This document shows, in pieces, positions 50,902 to 59,522 of a DNA stretch of 64,000 nt. Under the pieces are notes generated by a model, which was not told the DNA's origin, made no database searches, and saw only the letters and a list, made by a program, of their open reading frames with translations. Made by a program: the position numbers and the translations under genes. This stretch comes from DYKG01 sp964596185 (lineage in GTDB: Bacteria > Muiribacteriota > Ozemobacteria > Ozemobacterales > Ozemobacteraceae). Position 1 is the first letter of the stretch, and each line of letters begins with the position of its first letter. The stretch spans positions 14,500 through 78,499 of the forward strand of contig CAZQUE010000014.1 of NCBI GenBank assembly GCA_964596185.1, written 5' to 3'.

Positions 50902-52067
50902 TTTTTACTTTTAAACACTCTTTTAAGTTGTCTTATTTTAAAGGCAAGCTGTAATAAAGGACTTTTGTCAGCTATTATCGCATCTACCGGACATACTTCC
51001 ATACAGCAGAAGCAGGAAATGCAAAGATTGCGATCGAAAATCGCTCCTGTTTCAGTAATGCTTATCGCATTCACCGGACAAATTTCAGCGCAGCGTCCGC
51101 ATCTGATGCAAAGGCCTTCTTTTAACTGCGGGCCGGCCCATACAAGAGTTTTGAGTGCATCGAGAAGACGATCAGGCAGATAATCCTGGGGTGTCATTCC
51201 CGGAACCTTGAAACTGCTGAGCCTGAATTGAGCGATAGAATCGCCCAATGTTTCAATCCCGGCAAAAGAAGCTGGCCCCCAATTGAGTTCATTCGCCCGT
51301 TTCAGACTTGTAACCTTGTTTTCATCGATGCCGCAGATATTGCAGAAAGTTCGGTCGATTGCTACCGGACAAGTTGAAGCCATGAGAAGACCCGGGAAAA
51401 CTCTGGTTCCGCCGGCGGGACCCTGTCCCTCCATGCCCTCGATGGCATCCATGATGGTAAGGTGGGTTGGCAGATTATAAGCCAGGTCAGTAACAAAATT
51501 CCCAAATTCAAACGACTTGGTAAAGACCTTGTGCCAGATCGCTTTCTGCAGACCTGGAACCAGTCCAAAAAGATTTTTCACTGCTCCGGTAATCCTTGTC
51601 AGATTGTGGGTTTTCAACTTCGGCAGATTTACGACCAGATCAGCCTCGAAATAGGCGCTGGTGATATGAACCTGGCGAATTTTTCCGTTACAGCTGAATT
51701 CTATTGCTTTTTTTGGCTGGGTTTCGAAGCAGACCAGCTCTGCTCCGCTTTTTTTGGCAGCATCGGCGAATCCGGTCGTTTCCCAGAATTTTTCAGTGCG
51801 TCCAAATACCGCCGGTGGACTGTCACCAATAAAAACTTTCAGCCCGTTTTTGACGAACCATTCCGCCACTGCCTGAACAAGGGTCGGATGAGTCGTTGCT
51901 GCATGATCAGGCGTTTTGCAGGAGAGCATATTTGGCTTTAGTAATACTTTGCCGTTTTTGGGGGGCAGCGGTAATTTTGGGGAAAAATGTTCGAGTATCG
52001 TGGAAACCTTTTGATAGACGATACTGTAATCGTAATTGTCACATTTTTGGAGAAGAACCTGCGTCAT
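50898..52067 (-). CDS. DUF362 protein with two [4Fe-4S] clusters
   Basis: 389 aa. The N-terminal ~300 residues are DUF362 (NGKVLLKPNMLSCKTPDHAA, VNLPKLKTHNLTRITGAVKN), the C-terminal part a bacterial ferredoxin domain with two complete sets CIRCGRCAEICP and CISCFCCMEVCP. The family is an uncharacterised redox or iron-sulfur protein group, often in anaerobes. It is embedded between two overlapping envelope genes in the LPS operon, where no redox step is known. Four bases separate it from the upstream gene. Confidence 0.9.
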   Translation of the reverse strand: MTQVLLQKCDNYDYSIVYQKVSTILEHFSPKLPLPPKNGKVLLKPNMLSCKTPDHAATTHPTLVQAVAEWFVKNGLKVFIGDSPPAVFGRTEKFWETTGFADAAKKSGAELVCFETQPKKAIEFSCNGKIRQVHITSAYFEADLVVNLPKLKTHNLTRITGAVKNLFGLVPGLQKAIWHKVFTKSFEFGNFVTDLAYNLPTHLTIMDAIEGMEGQGPAGGTRVFPGLLMASTCPVAIDRTFCNICGIDENKVTSLKRANELNWGPASFAGIETLGDSIAQFRLSSFKVPGMTPQDYLPDRLLDALKTLVWAGPQLKEGLCIRCGRCAEICPVNAISITETGAIFDRNLCISCFCCMEVCPVDAIIADKSPLLQLAFKIRQLKRVFKSKK

Positions 52068-52071
52068 GTTT

Positions 52072-53058
52072 TTATGGGTTTTGTTGAACCAACGGATGAT
52101 TGTAAAGGTGTTCGGGTATTACTGGCGGTGGGGCGGGACCAAAGCCACTCTGAGGTTCAAATGGCAGGGCTTTGATAAGCGGAAGGTCAGGCCATGGGCC
52201 TTTTTGCAAAATCTTTCGCGGCCATGGTGATATTTCCAGGCCATTTTCACGTTCGATGACTATGCACTGATTCAAATAAACAATTTTGCTGAGTATCTGG
52301 CAAAAAGGCAAATCTCTAAAAGAGCAGTAGACGGGAAAGTGCAAATCTCGAGGAAACTGAATCGGAGTTTTACTGCCCAGGGCAATTTTTTTCAGGACGA
52401 ATTGAATGTCGTCGCCACGCGAAAAGAGAATGCCCGAATCATTCAAACCCGGATACCTTATTGAAAGCAGTTCAGGTTTGCTTTTCTGCATTCTTTGCAA
52501 AACTTCCGTCCATTCTTCGCCAGCCGGTTTTAATGGCATTACCATCAGAACCGGCCCAGCCAGTGCAAAGCGATGGTGTGGCGGCATGATTTTTTGTAGA
52601 AGTCGGCTGATGCTACCTCCGTGATTTCCTGGCACGACAGCCCCGCCGGCTTGAAAATGCATGATTGCCTGATAGCCGAAACCATGAGCCAGCAATTCAA
52701 TCGCCTCCCATAGGGAAATTGGGTGTCCAAAAAAGCTCCAGCCACGGTGAAATCGGGTTTTTTTCGGTGGATTCAAATAGATTTCGGCAAAGGAACGGGT
52801 TGATGTTTTTTTGAAAAGAATGCTTGAATGTCTGATTTCATCGACCAGCCATTCATCGTCGAGGCGCATCTTTTCGCATACGTGGAATTTCTGCTGGTTG
52901 TACAGCAAGAAGGCGCGCGGGTTGTCTTTGTGGTAGAGAATGGCTTTAATGACCGGCTCATCGCCACGCCGCTGCTGATAGTGAGCATGCAGGGATTCTC
53001 TGGCAAAAAGCATCAGAAAAAGAAGCGCAAGCAAATATAGCGAAAGGGATCTTTGCAT
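52072..53058 (-). CDS. Secreted protein with GspC/PilP-like and secretin-N-like segments
   Basis: 328 aa with a signal peptide (LYLLALLFLMLFARESLHA). Residues about 36-84 (VIKAILYHKDNPRAFLLYNQ to SSILFKK) look like the HR domain of GspC/PilP, which binds secretins. Two later segments, 114-176 (ISLWEAIELLAHGFGYQAIM) and 218-280 (ILSKIVYLNQCIVIERENG), have the beta-alpha-beta pattern of STN/secretin N domains. The C-terminus is Pro-rich. This suggests a periplasmic part of a secretion or pilus machine, but the match is weak and by eye. It overlaps the preceding gene as TGATG. Confidence 0.55.
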   Translation of the reverse strand: MQRSLSLYLLALLFLMLFARESLHAHYQQRRGDEPVIKAILYHKDNPRAFLLYNQQKFHVCEKMRLDDEWLVDEIRHSSILFKKTSTRSFAEIYLNPPKKTRFHRGWSFFGHPISLWEAIELLAHGFGYQAIMHFQAGGAVVPGNHGGSISRLLQKIMPPHHRFALAGPVLMVMPLKPAGEEWTEVLQRMQKSKPELLSIRYPGLNDSGILFSRGDDIQFVLKKIALGSKTPIQFPRDLHFPVYCSFRDLPFCQILSKIVYLNQCIVIERENGLEISPWPRKILQKGPWPDLPLIKALPFEPQSGFGPAPPPVIPEHLYNHPLVQQNP

Positions 53059-53786
53059 CAGTCTTCAAGCTCACTTTCTTCAGCGGCTTTTTGTTTAGAT
53101 TCAATAAAGAAGGATTTGAAGCGGCTGGTCGGTTTATAAAACTGCCGCGCCGGTTCCTGCTTTTTTATTGTTCTGGCCTTTGGTGGCACTAATTTTTGCT
53201 GTGAGGGTCGGCCGAAAATCAGTTGCTGCAGCTGCATCGCCTGGTTAAAGTCGCTTTCGCTCAGCTGCGAGAGCTGCCCGGCAAGGTTGCCTTTTTCGCT
53301 GTTAATAAGTTGAAGCAGCTGGGCCGCGGCGTTGATCTTTTTGTCGAGCAACTCTTTTTCTTCGCTCAAACGCTCTTTTTCAACCGGGTCGGTAATTGTT
53401 TTCAGCAGATTCTGAAGATCATCACGGTTTTTAACTAGCCTGTCGCGGTTTTTTGCTGAGAATTCAATGCTGTGTTGCAGACTCAGAGTGTCAGAGGCTC
53501 GCTTCTCTGTGGTCGATTTAATCGCTTTTTCGCGCAGTTTACTGAAGTCAGGCAATTTCGGTTTTTTAAACTTTTGTGAAGTTTTAGAGCTTTCAATGGT
53601 CGCGGCCGAGCCGGTTTCAGGGTCTATCGGCGCCATCGGGCCATTCAGTTGAAACTCTGATGAAGAACTCGATTTAAATTCAACTTCATCCATCCAGGCT
53701 GGGAAATCCTCGGCATAAGCCATGCTACCAGCCATGTATAACAGGCCGGCAAAGGTTAACAATATTTTGCATTTTCCAGCACGCAT
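53058..53786 (-). CDS. Periplasmic coiled-coil protein, first gene of the LPS operon
   Basis: 242 aa with a signal peptide (ILLTFAGLLYMAGSMAYA). A low-complexity Ser/Lys region is followed by a coiled coil at about 85-185 (NRDRLVKNRDDLQNLLKTI, KERLSEEKELLDKKINAAA). No known family. There is no Shine-Dalgarno, and the proposed promoter -10 ends eight bases before the ATG, which suggests a leaderless message. Its coupling to the GspC-like gene suggests both act together. Confidence 0.75.
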   Translation of the reverse strand: MRAGKCKILLTFAGLLYMAGSMAYAEDFPAWMDEVEFKSSSSSEFQLNGPMAPIDPETGSAATIESSKTSQKFKKPKLPDFSKLREKAIKSTTEKRASDTLSLQHSIEFSAKNRDRLVKNRDDLQNLLKTITDPVEKERLSEEKELLDKKINAAAQLLQLINSEKGNLAGQLSQLSESDFNQAMQLQQLIFGRPSQQKLVPPKARTIKKQEPARQFYKPTSRFKSFFIESKQKAAEESELED

Positions 53787-53793
53787 TGGCCAA

Positions 53794-53823
53794 TTTGTAC
53801 CATAACTGCAGCCAATGTGGCAA
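53794..53823 (-). promoter_or_regulatory. Candidate promoter of the LPS operon
   Basis: Minus strand TTGCCA (53823-53818), spacer of 18, TACAAA (53799-53794). Predicted start at about 53787, immediately before the ATG at 53786. The -35 matches five of six, the -10 four of six. Confidence 0.45.
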
Positions 53824-53936
53824 ATTTAAATAAGGTGAAGCAAATTTATAACCATTTGCTGTGCGAAAACATGCCGGCTTAAAAAAAAATCAGTATAATG
53901 AAAAGAAATTCAAAATGTACAAGTCAGGAACACATT

Positions 53937-55379
53937 ATGAACAGGCTGCGTATTGCGGTTTTAATTATAGGTTTGATGCTGGTTTGCACCGGCTCTGTGC
54001 TCGAAGCCAAAGACACCGAATTTGAATTTTATTACCAGGCCATCGAAAAAGTGGTGCAGATAAATAATCCAAACCCTCAAGGCCCATGGGAAACCGCCAA
54101 AAGTTTGCTCAAATCCGGAATAAATTCGGGGTTAAGATTTTGGGAAAGAGCCTTTGGTCGCAGCTTGTTTACCGGCGAGGGCTCCAAAAGGTGGTATTCG
54201 CGAGAGAATAGCTGCATTGCCTATGATGTCCGGCGGGTTAAGGTGAGAAGTGAAGCGCATTTGCTTCAACTTATGGGCGCTGAAACCGAATCAGATCTTT
54301 CCGATGGTCAGAAAGCCATGTTGGCAGTATATCGCCACTCGCGTTCGCAGGCAATTAATGAACGCCATCAATATGGATACATTTCCAAGGTAAAAGTTAT
54401 TCTTTCTGACACCAGCGGCTTTGAAGACCAAGGCAAATATCCGCATGTTCGTCGAGATTTCTGGCCATTTTCTCAGGGATCGCTCATAATGATGTCAACG
54501 AATTTTTTTAGTTACCCGGGATCTGAAGATAATGCCAGATCCACTTTTGTGCATGAATATTCTCACTCAATGGACAGAACAATAAAAGAGTTCATTAGCC
54601 CCTATGGGAAGGATGGCACTCATTACACTAATGAACTGACCAAGCCACGATCCGCTTTCGTTGAGGGTTGGGCTGAGTTTAATGAAATGCTGGATTCTGA
54701 ATATGAAGTCAAGGCAATGAAAAGTTCAATAAAAAATGTTCGCATCGAAAGCAAGACCATTGCCGGTGATTACCAGATGGTTTCTGCCGACAACCCGGAT
54801 CTTTCGGGAGCGGATTTACTCAGCGTCGAAGGCATAAATGCAATGATTCTTTATCGCCTTGCAAATGAAGTTCCCGATGGCCGAAAAAAGATCTTTGAGA
54901 CCTTCAGTAAAACGAATTGGAAAATTTTCCGCTCTCTTAGCACTTTTTCCAGGGATTTTGCCCGACGTTACCCCGAAGATGCCGCAAAACTTGCGGAAAT
55001 AATCGATTCTGAGAGCAAGGGGCGTTTTTCAGAGACAGAGTTGATCGAGTATGCCGGCGACTCAGCAGGGATGCGCGATTATCTGAAGACCAGAAACGAA
55101 ATTGAAGACTTGCCTGAAAATTTTGCTCAGGCTCCTGAAACCATGCAAAATGCGCCACAATCTTCCATGGTTGCTGAAGAGTCAAATCTGTCGGCACATG
55201 ATTTTTCTGTGATTCTGGAAAAGACTTATAATGAATTGCAGCAGGCTCAAAATGCTTATCTTCAAGCTGTTGAATCAAGTGCGGCAGGCGATTTGATTGA
55301 AGAATTGCAAAAGAAATTGAGCGAATGCAAGCAAAAGTTTGATCGGCTCAAAAGAACGAAGCAAAATAAGCAGCGCTAA
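53937..55379 (+). CDS. Secreted zincin-like putative metallopeptidase with C-terminal coiled coil
   Basis: 480 aa with a signal peptide (IAVLIIGLMLVCTGSVLEA). ATG 53937 is chosen because AGGA lies upstream and a TATAAT box (53894-53899) overlaps the alternative start 53898. The zinc motif HEYSH is at 206-210 (FVHEYSHSMD), and FVEGWAEF supplies Glu243 or Glu247 as third ligand, the spacing of gluzincins. The family is not one I can name. The last ~60 residues form a coiled coil (LEKTYNELQQAQNAYLQAV). Its stop is one base from that of the convergent L,D-transpeptidase gene, so a joint role in wall turnover is possible. Confidence 0.75.
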   Translation: MNRLRIAVLIIGLMLVCTGSVLEAKDTEFEFYYQAIEKVVQINNPNPQGPWETAKSLLKSGINSGLRFWERAFGRSLFTGEGSKRWYSRENSCIAYDVRRVKVRSEAHLLQLMGAETESDLSDGQKAMLAVYRHSRSQAINERHQYGYISKVKVILSDTSGFEDQGKYPHVRRDFWPFSQGSLIMMSTNFFSYPGSEDNARSTFVHEYSHSMDRTIKEFISPYGKDGTHYTNELTKPRSAFVEGWAEFNEMLDSEYEVKAMKSSIKNVRIESKTIAGDYQMVSADNPDLSGADLLSVEGINAMILYRLANEVPDGRKKIFETFSKTNWKIFRSLSTFSRDFARRYPEDAAKLAEIIDSESKGRFSETELIEYAGDSAGMRDYLKTRNEIEDLPENFAQAPETMQNAPQSSMVAEESNLSAHDFSVILEKTYNELQQAQNAYLQAVESSAAGDLIEELQKKLSECKQKFDRLKRTKQNKQR

Positions 55380-55380
55380 G

Positions 55381-56007
55381 TCAGGTTAAATCTGTTAATT
55401 CTTTGGCTATTTTGCCGTAAAGCTCTTCGGCCCAGCCCGGTAAACCCGGCAGTTTGAGTGCCTGACCTGAGTCTTTTTTGCGAAAATCAAATGGTGCGAT
55501 GATTACCTTTATTTTTTCTATGCCAACTTTCGCGGCAAGAACGAACAAGTCTTCTATTGCTTTGTCGCCGATAGCAAGGCAACCATTTGAAACCTGATTG
55601 CCGTGAATCATTATATTGCTGCCAGGGCTGAAGCGACAATCTTGCTGGGCTTTCATCCGGTCGAACTCATTGGGGTAATTTAGCTTGATTGCCAGATGAT
55701 AAAGACTGTTTGGATTGAGAAAGTCTGCGCGATATATGCCTTCGGGAACCTGGCGATCACCTTCTCGCAATTTGGGGCCAAGATGACCGCTGGCGGCAAG
55801 AATTGGGTAGGTCTTCACCAGAGTAGTCTTTTGCCCTGATTTTACCGAGTAGATCTCAAGTAGCTTTTCCTCTTTGAACGCGGCGATAACCAGTTCTTCC
55901 GGGGGATAGGCAAGGTTTTCCAGCGCAAAATAATCTTTTAGCCTGGCTTCGACGGCTGTGCCGATTTCGTTAAGGCGTTCATCAAGAGTTTTTCTAAGCA
56001 TAAACAT
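55381..56007 (-). CDS. L,D-transpeptidase family protein, YafK/DpaA-like
   Basis: About 208 aa YkuD-fold protein. The active-site motif IMIHGNQVSNGCLAIGD carries the catalytic His and Cys; SNGCLA...AIEDLFVLAA fits the YafK (DpaA) branch, which removes Braun lipoprotein from murein in E. coli. ATG 56007 is preferred because GAGAGGA lies five bases upstream; the TTG at 56046 has no ribosome site. No signal peptide is evident from either start, which is odd for a periplasmic enzyme. Confidence 0.85.
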   Translation of the reverse strand: MFMLRKTLDERLNEIGTAVEARLKDYFALENLAYPPEELVIAAFKEEKLLEIYSVKSGQKTTLVKTYPILAASGHLGPKLREGDRQVPEGIYRADFLNPNSLYHLAIKLNYPNEFDRMKAQQDCRFSPGSNIMIHGNQVSNGCLAIGDKAIEDLFVLAAKVGIEKIKVIIAPFDFRKKDSGQALKLPGLPGWAEELYGKIAKELTDLT

Positions 56008-56218
56008 TGAGTCCTCTCTGGTTTCAACGTCATTATGCACCGGCAATATTTGTACGGCAAGAAATTTGTGTCAGAATTGCTGAAAATAGTTGATAGAAAA
56101 AATATAATGCTTAAACCCTTTTCTGGGCACCATTGCCATATTTGTCAGTGCATTGCGGGCCAACCTTGGGCGGTTGCTTTTAATTCTGGCAGGAGTATAT
56201 TTTAGTTAGAGGTTCAGA

Positions 56219-56677
56219 ATGAGAAGATACCCGGAAAAAGTTCTGTTGAAGTTTAAAGACCCCCAGTATTTTTCGATCGTAAAGAAAAATACTGAGATGA
56301 TTGCGCGACGCATGGGTTTTAATGAAGAAAAAATCTTCGACCTGAGCATGGCAGTGGATGAAGCTTATGTAAATGCCATCGAGCACAGCGGCTGTCCTGA
56401 GCAGTTGAATCTTGAAGTTGAATTCATGATTTACGTCGATCGGCTTGAAATTTCGGTTTCTGATTCAGGTTGCGGTTTCGATACTACCAGATTCAAGATT
56501 CCCAAATCTCTTAAAGATCTCCAGGGAAGCAGGGGCAGGGGCCTGAGTCTGATTCGGCAATTGTCGGACAGATTCGAGCTCGATTCGATTCCCGGTAACG
56601 GAACCCTGATCAAAATCATCAAATTTATTTCATCACGCCGTAAAAAGAAGATTTGCCAGAGGGCGCAGGCTATTTGA
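56219..56677 (+). CDS. RsbW-like serine kinase / anti-sigma ATPase (HATPase)
   Basis: 152 aa GHKL ATPase of the RsbW/SpoIIAB type, which binds and inhibits a sigma factor and phosphorylates an STAS antagonist. N box: MAVDEAYVNAIEHS; G1: DSGCGFD; G2: SRGRGLSLIRQLSD. AGAGG lies six bases before the ATG, and a possible promoter is CTGAAA (56080-56085)-N17-TATAAT (56103-56108). No cognate sigma factor, STAS or PP2C gene is adjacent, so its partner is elsewhere. Confidence 0.88.
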   Translation: MRRYPEKVLLKFKDPQYFSIVKKNTEMIARRMGFNEEKIFDLSMAVDEAYVNAIEHSGCPEQLNLEVEFMIYVDRLEISVSDSGCGFDTTRFKIPKSLKDLQGSRGRGLSLIRQLSDRFELDSIPGNGTLIKIIKFISSRRKKKICQRAQAI

Positions 56678-56681
56678 TCCA

Positions 56682-57701
56682 ATGCAAAAAAAAACGTTCT
56701 GCTTTATATTGCTTGTGCTGATAGTGTTTCTTTTGCAGCCAAAATCCGGCGATTGCCAGTTCTTGCGCAATAAACTCAAGCAATTGCTGGTCAACAAGTT
56801 TGACCAGCAAGCTTTGCAGCAGCCTGTCAAATCGGTTCTTGCCACTTTACTTCATGATGGCCTTGAACGGTCATATTATCTTTATAAGCCAACTAACTGG
56901 GATCGAAAAACTTCCATTCCGCTGGTTTTTTTGTTTCATGGCGGTGGTGGCGGTGGGCGTGGCGCCCTGTATTATTACGAGCTTGAAAAAAAGGCTGAAG
57001 AAGCCGGTTTTTTGCTGGTTGCACCCAATGGAACCGGAGAAACGAAGCATGTATTGTTGACCTGGAATGTGGGGTTTGGCTTTGGTTATGCACAAAAAAA
57101 CAATGTTGACGATGTTGGCTTCATCAATGCTCTGATTGATGAACTTAGCAGTATTTATCCCATCGATCCAAAGCGAATTTACGCAACCGGGCTGTCGAAT
57201 GGGGCGATTTTCTGTCATTTTCTGGCGGCACATCCAGGCAATCGGTTTGCTGCTATAGCACCAGTGGTTGGCACTGCTGGTGGTCGGGATAAGGGCAAGA
57301 AAAAATGGATAATGCCGCCAGTGCCACAAACACCGGTTTCTGTGTGCATTCTTCAGGGGCTGATCGACAAGCGTGTGCCTATTGAGGGCGGTTTGCAGAT
57401 AAAATCAACAGCCGCACCCAAAGAAATGCTTTCGGCCTCTGCCACCATAGATTTCTGGCTCAACGCCAATGGTTCTGCTAAAATTGCTTCAAGCAGTTAC
57501 ATAAAAGGGTTGAATGCTACTTTGCATGAGTATGGTCCTGGTCGGAACGGAACCGAAGTGAAAGCCTACGTGATCCATGATATGGGCCATGCCTGGCCTG
57601 GTTCGACGCGAGTGCCGCGCTGGGGCTCAGACAAACCCCCGGTTCGTTTTCCCGGAAACGACATCATCTGGGAGTTTTTCAAAACTCATCCCCGGCCCTG
57701 A
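56682..57701 (+). CDS. Secreted PHB depolymerase/feruloyl esterase-type alpha/beta hydrolase
   Basis: 339 aa with a signal peptide (FCFILLVLIVFLLQPKSG). Alpha/beta hydrolase of the polyhydroxybutyrate depolymerase (LpqC/feruloyl esterase) family: oxyanion region LVFLFHGGGGGGRG, nucleophile Ser172 in ATGLSNGAIF (Asn replaces the usual Ala after Ser), acid Asp in LQGLIDKRVP and His in DMGHAWPG. It is predicted to cleave short polyester or aryl ester bonds outside the cytoplasm. It begins four bases after the RsbW-like gene. Confidence 0.9.
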   Translation: MQKKTFCFILLVLIVFLLQPKSGDCQFLRNKLKQLLVNKFDQQALQQPVKSVLATLLHDGLERSYYLYKPTNWDRKTSIPLVFLFHGGGGGGRGALYYYELEKKAEEAGFLLVAPNGTGETKHVLLTWNVGFGFGYAQKNNVDDVGFINALIDELSSIYPIDPKRIYATGLSNGAIFCHFLAAHPGNRFAAIAPVVGTAGGRDKGKKKWIMPPVPQTPVSVCILQGLIDKRVPIEGGLQIKSTAAPKEMLSASATIDFWLNANGSAKIASSSYIKGLNATLHEYGPGRNGTEVKAYVIHDMGHAWPGSTRVPRWGSDKPPVRFPGNDIIWEFFKTHPRP

Positions 57702-57713
57702 ATAGAAGAAAAG

Positions 57714-59507
57714 TTATTCACCAATCTCGTATTTGAGTTGATCCATTCTTTCTTTGATTTTACCGGTATCCAGGCTTTTGAATTTTTCAGGCAGAAAGCG
57801 CTGGTCAGTGCACTCGATGACGGCTGCCAGATCCATGTATTCAAGTCTTGAAGAATGGCTCATCGGCCGATACGTTTGCATTGCTTCGGCGATGAAATGA
57901 CCAATTTCCTTTGCGTCGGGTTCATCGCACTGCAGCTCATACTGGCGCGAAGCCATGATCAATATTCCTTCCATTTCGTTGCCGCCAATATCGAGATCTT
58001 CGGCAAAATCGGGAATCTCTTCGGGTTGGATTTTTACCTTGTTCTTCTTTGCCAAAGCAGCAAAAAGGTCTTTCTTATCCTGCGAAGTTTGTGGGGCAAA
58101 CAGAGGAATATGCACGTCGAGACGGCCGACGCGTTTAAGGTCTACTTCAAGCAAATCCGGGCGTGAAGTGGCAAAAATCCAGAAAATTCGACCGCGATTG
58201 CGCGTGTCAGCCATTTCGCGGGCAAGCATTGCGTAAATTCGCCCGGAAACCCCCGAATCACCAGACTCTGCTCCACGTTTGCCGGCCACTTGATCGGCTT
58301 CGTCGATAAATACGATAACCTGGCCCATGGCATGCAGGATTTTAAAAATGGCTTCCAGGTTACCTTCAGTTGCCCCAACCCACTTGTCGCGGAAATTTTT
58401 GAGCTCGACACAGGGAACACCGGCTTCTCCGGCAAAGCATTCAACGAGATAGGTTTTCCCGGTACCGATTCGGCCGGTGATCAAATAACCCATTGGCAGA
58501 GCTTTGAGCTTGCCTTTTTTCATGAGTTGCGCGTCCTGACGCAGCCAGCGCTTGGCTTCGGTATGGGCAGCAACGTCATCGAGAGTGCGTGTCGATTCAA
58601 CAAAGACAATGCGTCCGGAAGCGGATTTTTCGATCATTTCTTTTTTGACTTCGCGCAAATAGTCCATTGTTATGCGCCGTTTGTTTTTTACTGCCCGTTC
58701 GATCAGGTTTTGCACATCGATACATGAAAGGCCTTCGAGTTTTTGCGCCAAAGATTCGCGTTCGACATCGCATATTTCATTGAAATCACTAATTGAAGCA
58801 GTAATAGCCTGAACGAAGTGCAAGACCTGCTCTGAATTTGGTAACTCAATCTGAATCTTTGCAGCCCTTGGGTTTTCGACAAGTTGTCGATTCATATCGT
58901 TGAGATTTTCAGCAACTAGGCAGGTAGTAACGTAGGCGTTGTTTATGTTCGGGTCGGAAGCCCAATCAAGCATTCTAATCAGGGTATCGACAGTTTCTGG
59001 ACTGGTGTAGGCAATGTCGGCGCGGGGTAGCAGGTATTGGGCATACTCAACGATAACCGCGATTCTGATCGGATTTGGCACCTGATGGCCTTCTTTATCG
59101 GTTCTGGTGCGATTCAGGCCGAACCGAATGAAACGATCAATCAGTGCCAGGGCCTTTTTGGGTTCCTTGGGCAGGGAATTCGCTTCGATCAGGTTTTTCT
59201 CTCCGGAGCTAACTGAAGAAAACCCGGTTCGATGGAACTGATCGAAAGCTTTGAGAAAATTGAAAAAGATTTCGCTGCCTTTGGTGGTTCTGATGCCATG
59301 ACCTCGATCATAAGTCAGAACGACTTCGAAGGGAGCGAACATGATATTGCTGAGAAAATCTTTCAAAGAAAGGCATTGTAACTGGTTTCTATCTTCAGAT
59401 TTGAAGCTGACCCAGTCGTTGATATTGCCGTAAAGAATAAACTGACTAATAGAGCCACTCTTGAAAATTTCGGCCATTTCGCTGGCCCATTCAGGATAAT
59501 TTGCCAT
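57714..59507 (-). CDS. AAA+ ATPase, Ycf46-like architecture
   Basis: 597 aa. The N-terminal ~300 residues are a divergent, P-loop-less domain (SISQFILYGNINDWVSF, FEVVLTYDRGHGI); the C-terminal half is a canonical AAA+ module: Walker A GRIGTGKT near residues 344-351, Walker B VIVFIDEADQ near 395-404, sensor region GRIFWIFATSRPDLLEVD and arginine-finger helix. A degenerate first and active second AAA unit recall Ycf46-type proteins, function unknown. It is the last gene of the leftward cassette with the ABC transporter, 15 bases after the coiled-coil membrane protein gene. Cytoplasmic. Confidence 0.85.
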   Translation of the reverse strand: MANYPEWASEMAEIFKSGSISQFILYGNINDWVSFKSEDRNQLQCLSLKDFLSNIMFAPFEVVLTYDRGHGIRTTKGSEIFFNFLKAFDQFHRTGFSSVSSGEKNLIEANSLPKEPKKALALIDRFIRFGLNRTRTDKEGHQVPNPIRIAVIVEYAQYLLPRADIAYTSPETVDTLIRMLDWASDPNINNAYVTTCLVAENLNDMNRQLVENPRAAKIQIELPNSEQVLHFVQAITASISDFNEICDVERESLAQKLEGLSCIDVQNLIERAVKNKRRITMDYLREVKKEMIEKSASGRIVFVESTRTLDDVAAHTEAKRWLRQDAQLMKKGKLKALPMGYLITGRIGTGKTYLVECFAGEAGVPCVELKNFRDKWVGATEGNLEAIFKILHAMGQVIVFIDEADQVAGKRGAESGDSGVSGRIYAMLAREMADTRNRGRIFWIFATSRPDLLEVDLKRVGRLDVHIPLFAPQTSQDKKDLFAALAKKNKVKIQPEEIPDFAEDLDIGGNEMEGILIMASRQYELQCDEPDAKEIGHFIAEAMQTYRPMSHSSRLEYMDLAAVIECTDQRFLPEKFKSLDTGKIKERMDQLKYEIGE

Positions 59508-59522
59508 GATTCAGCTTTCCTT

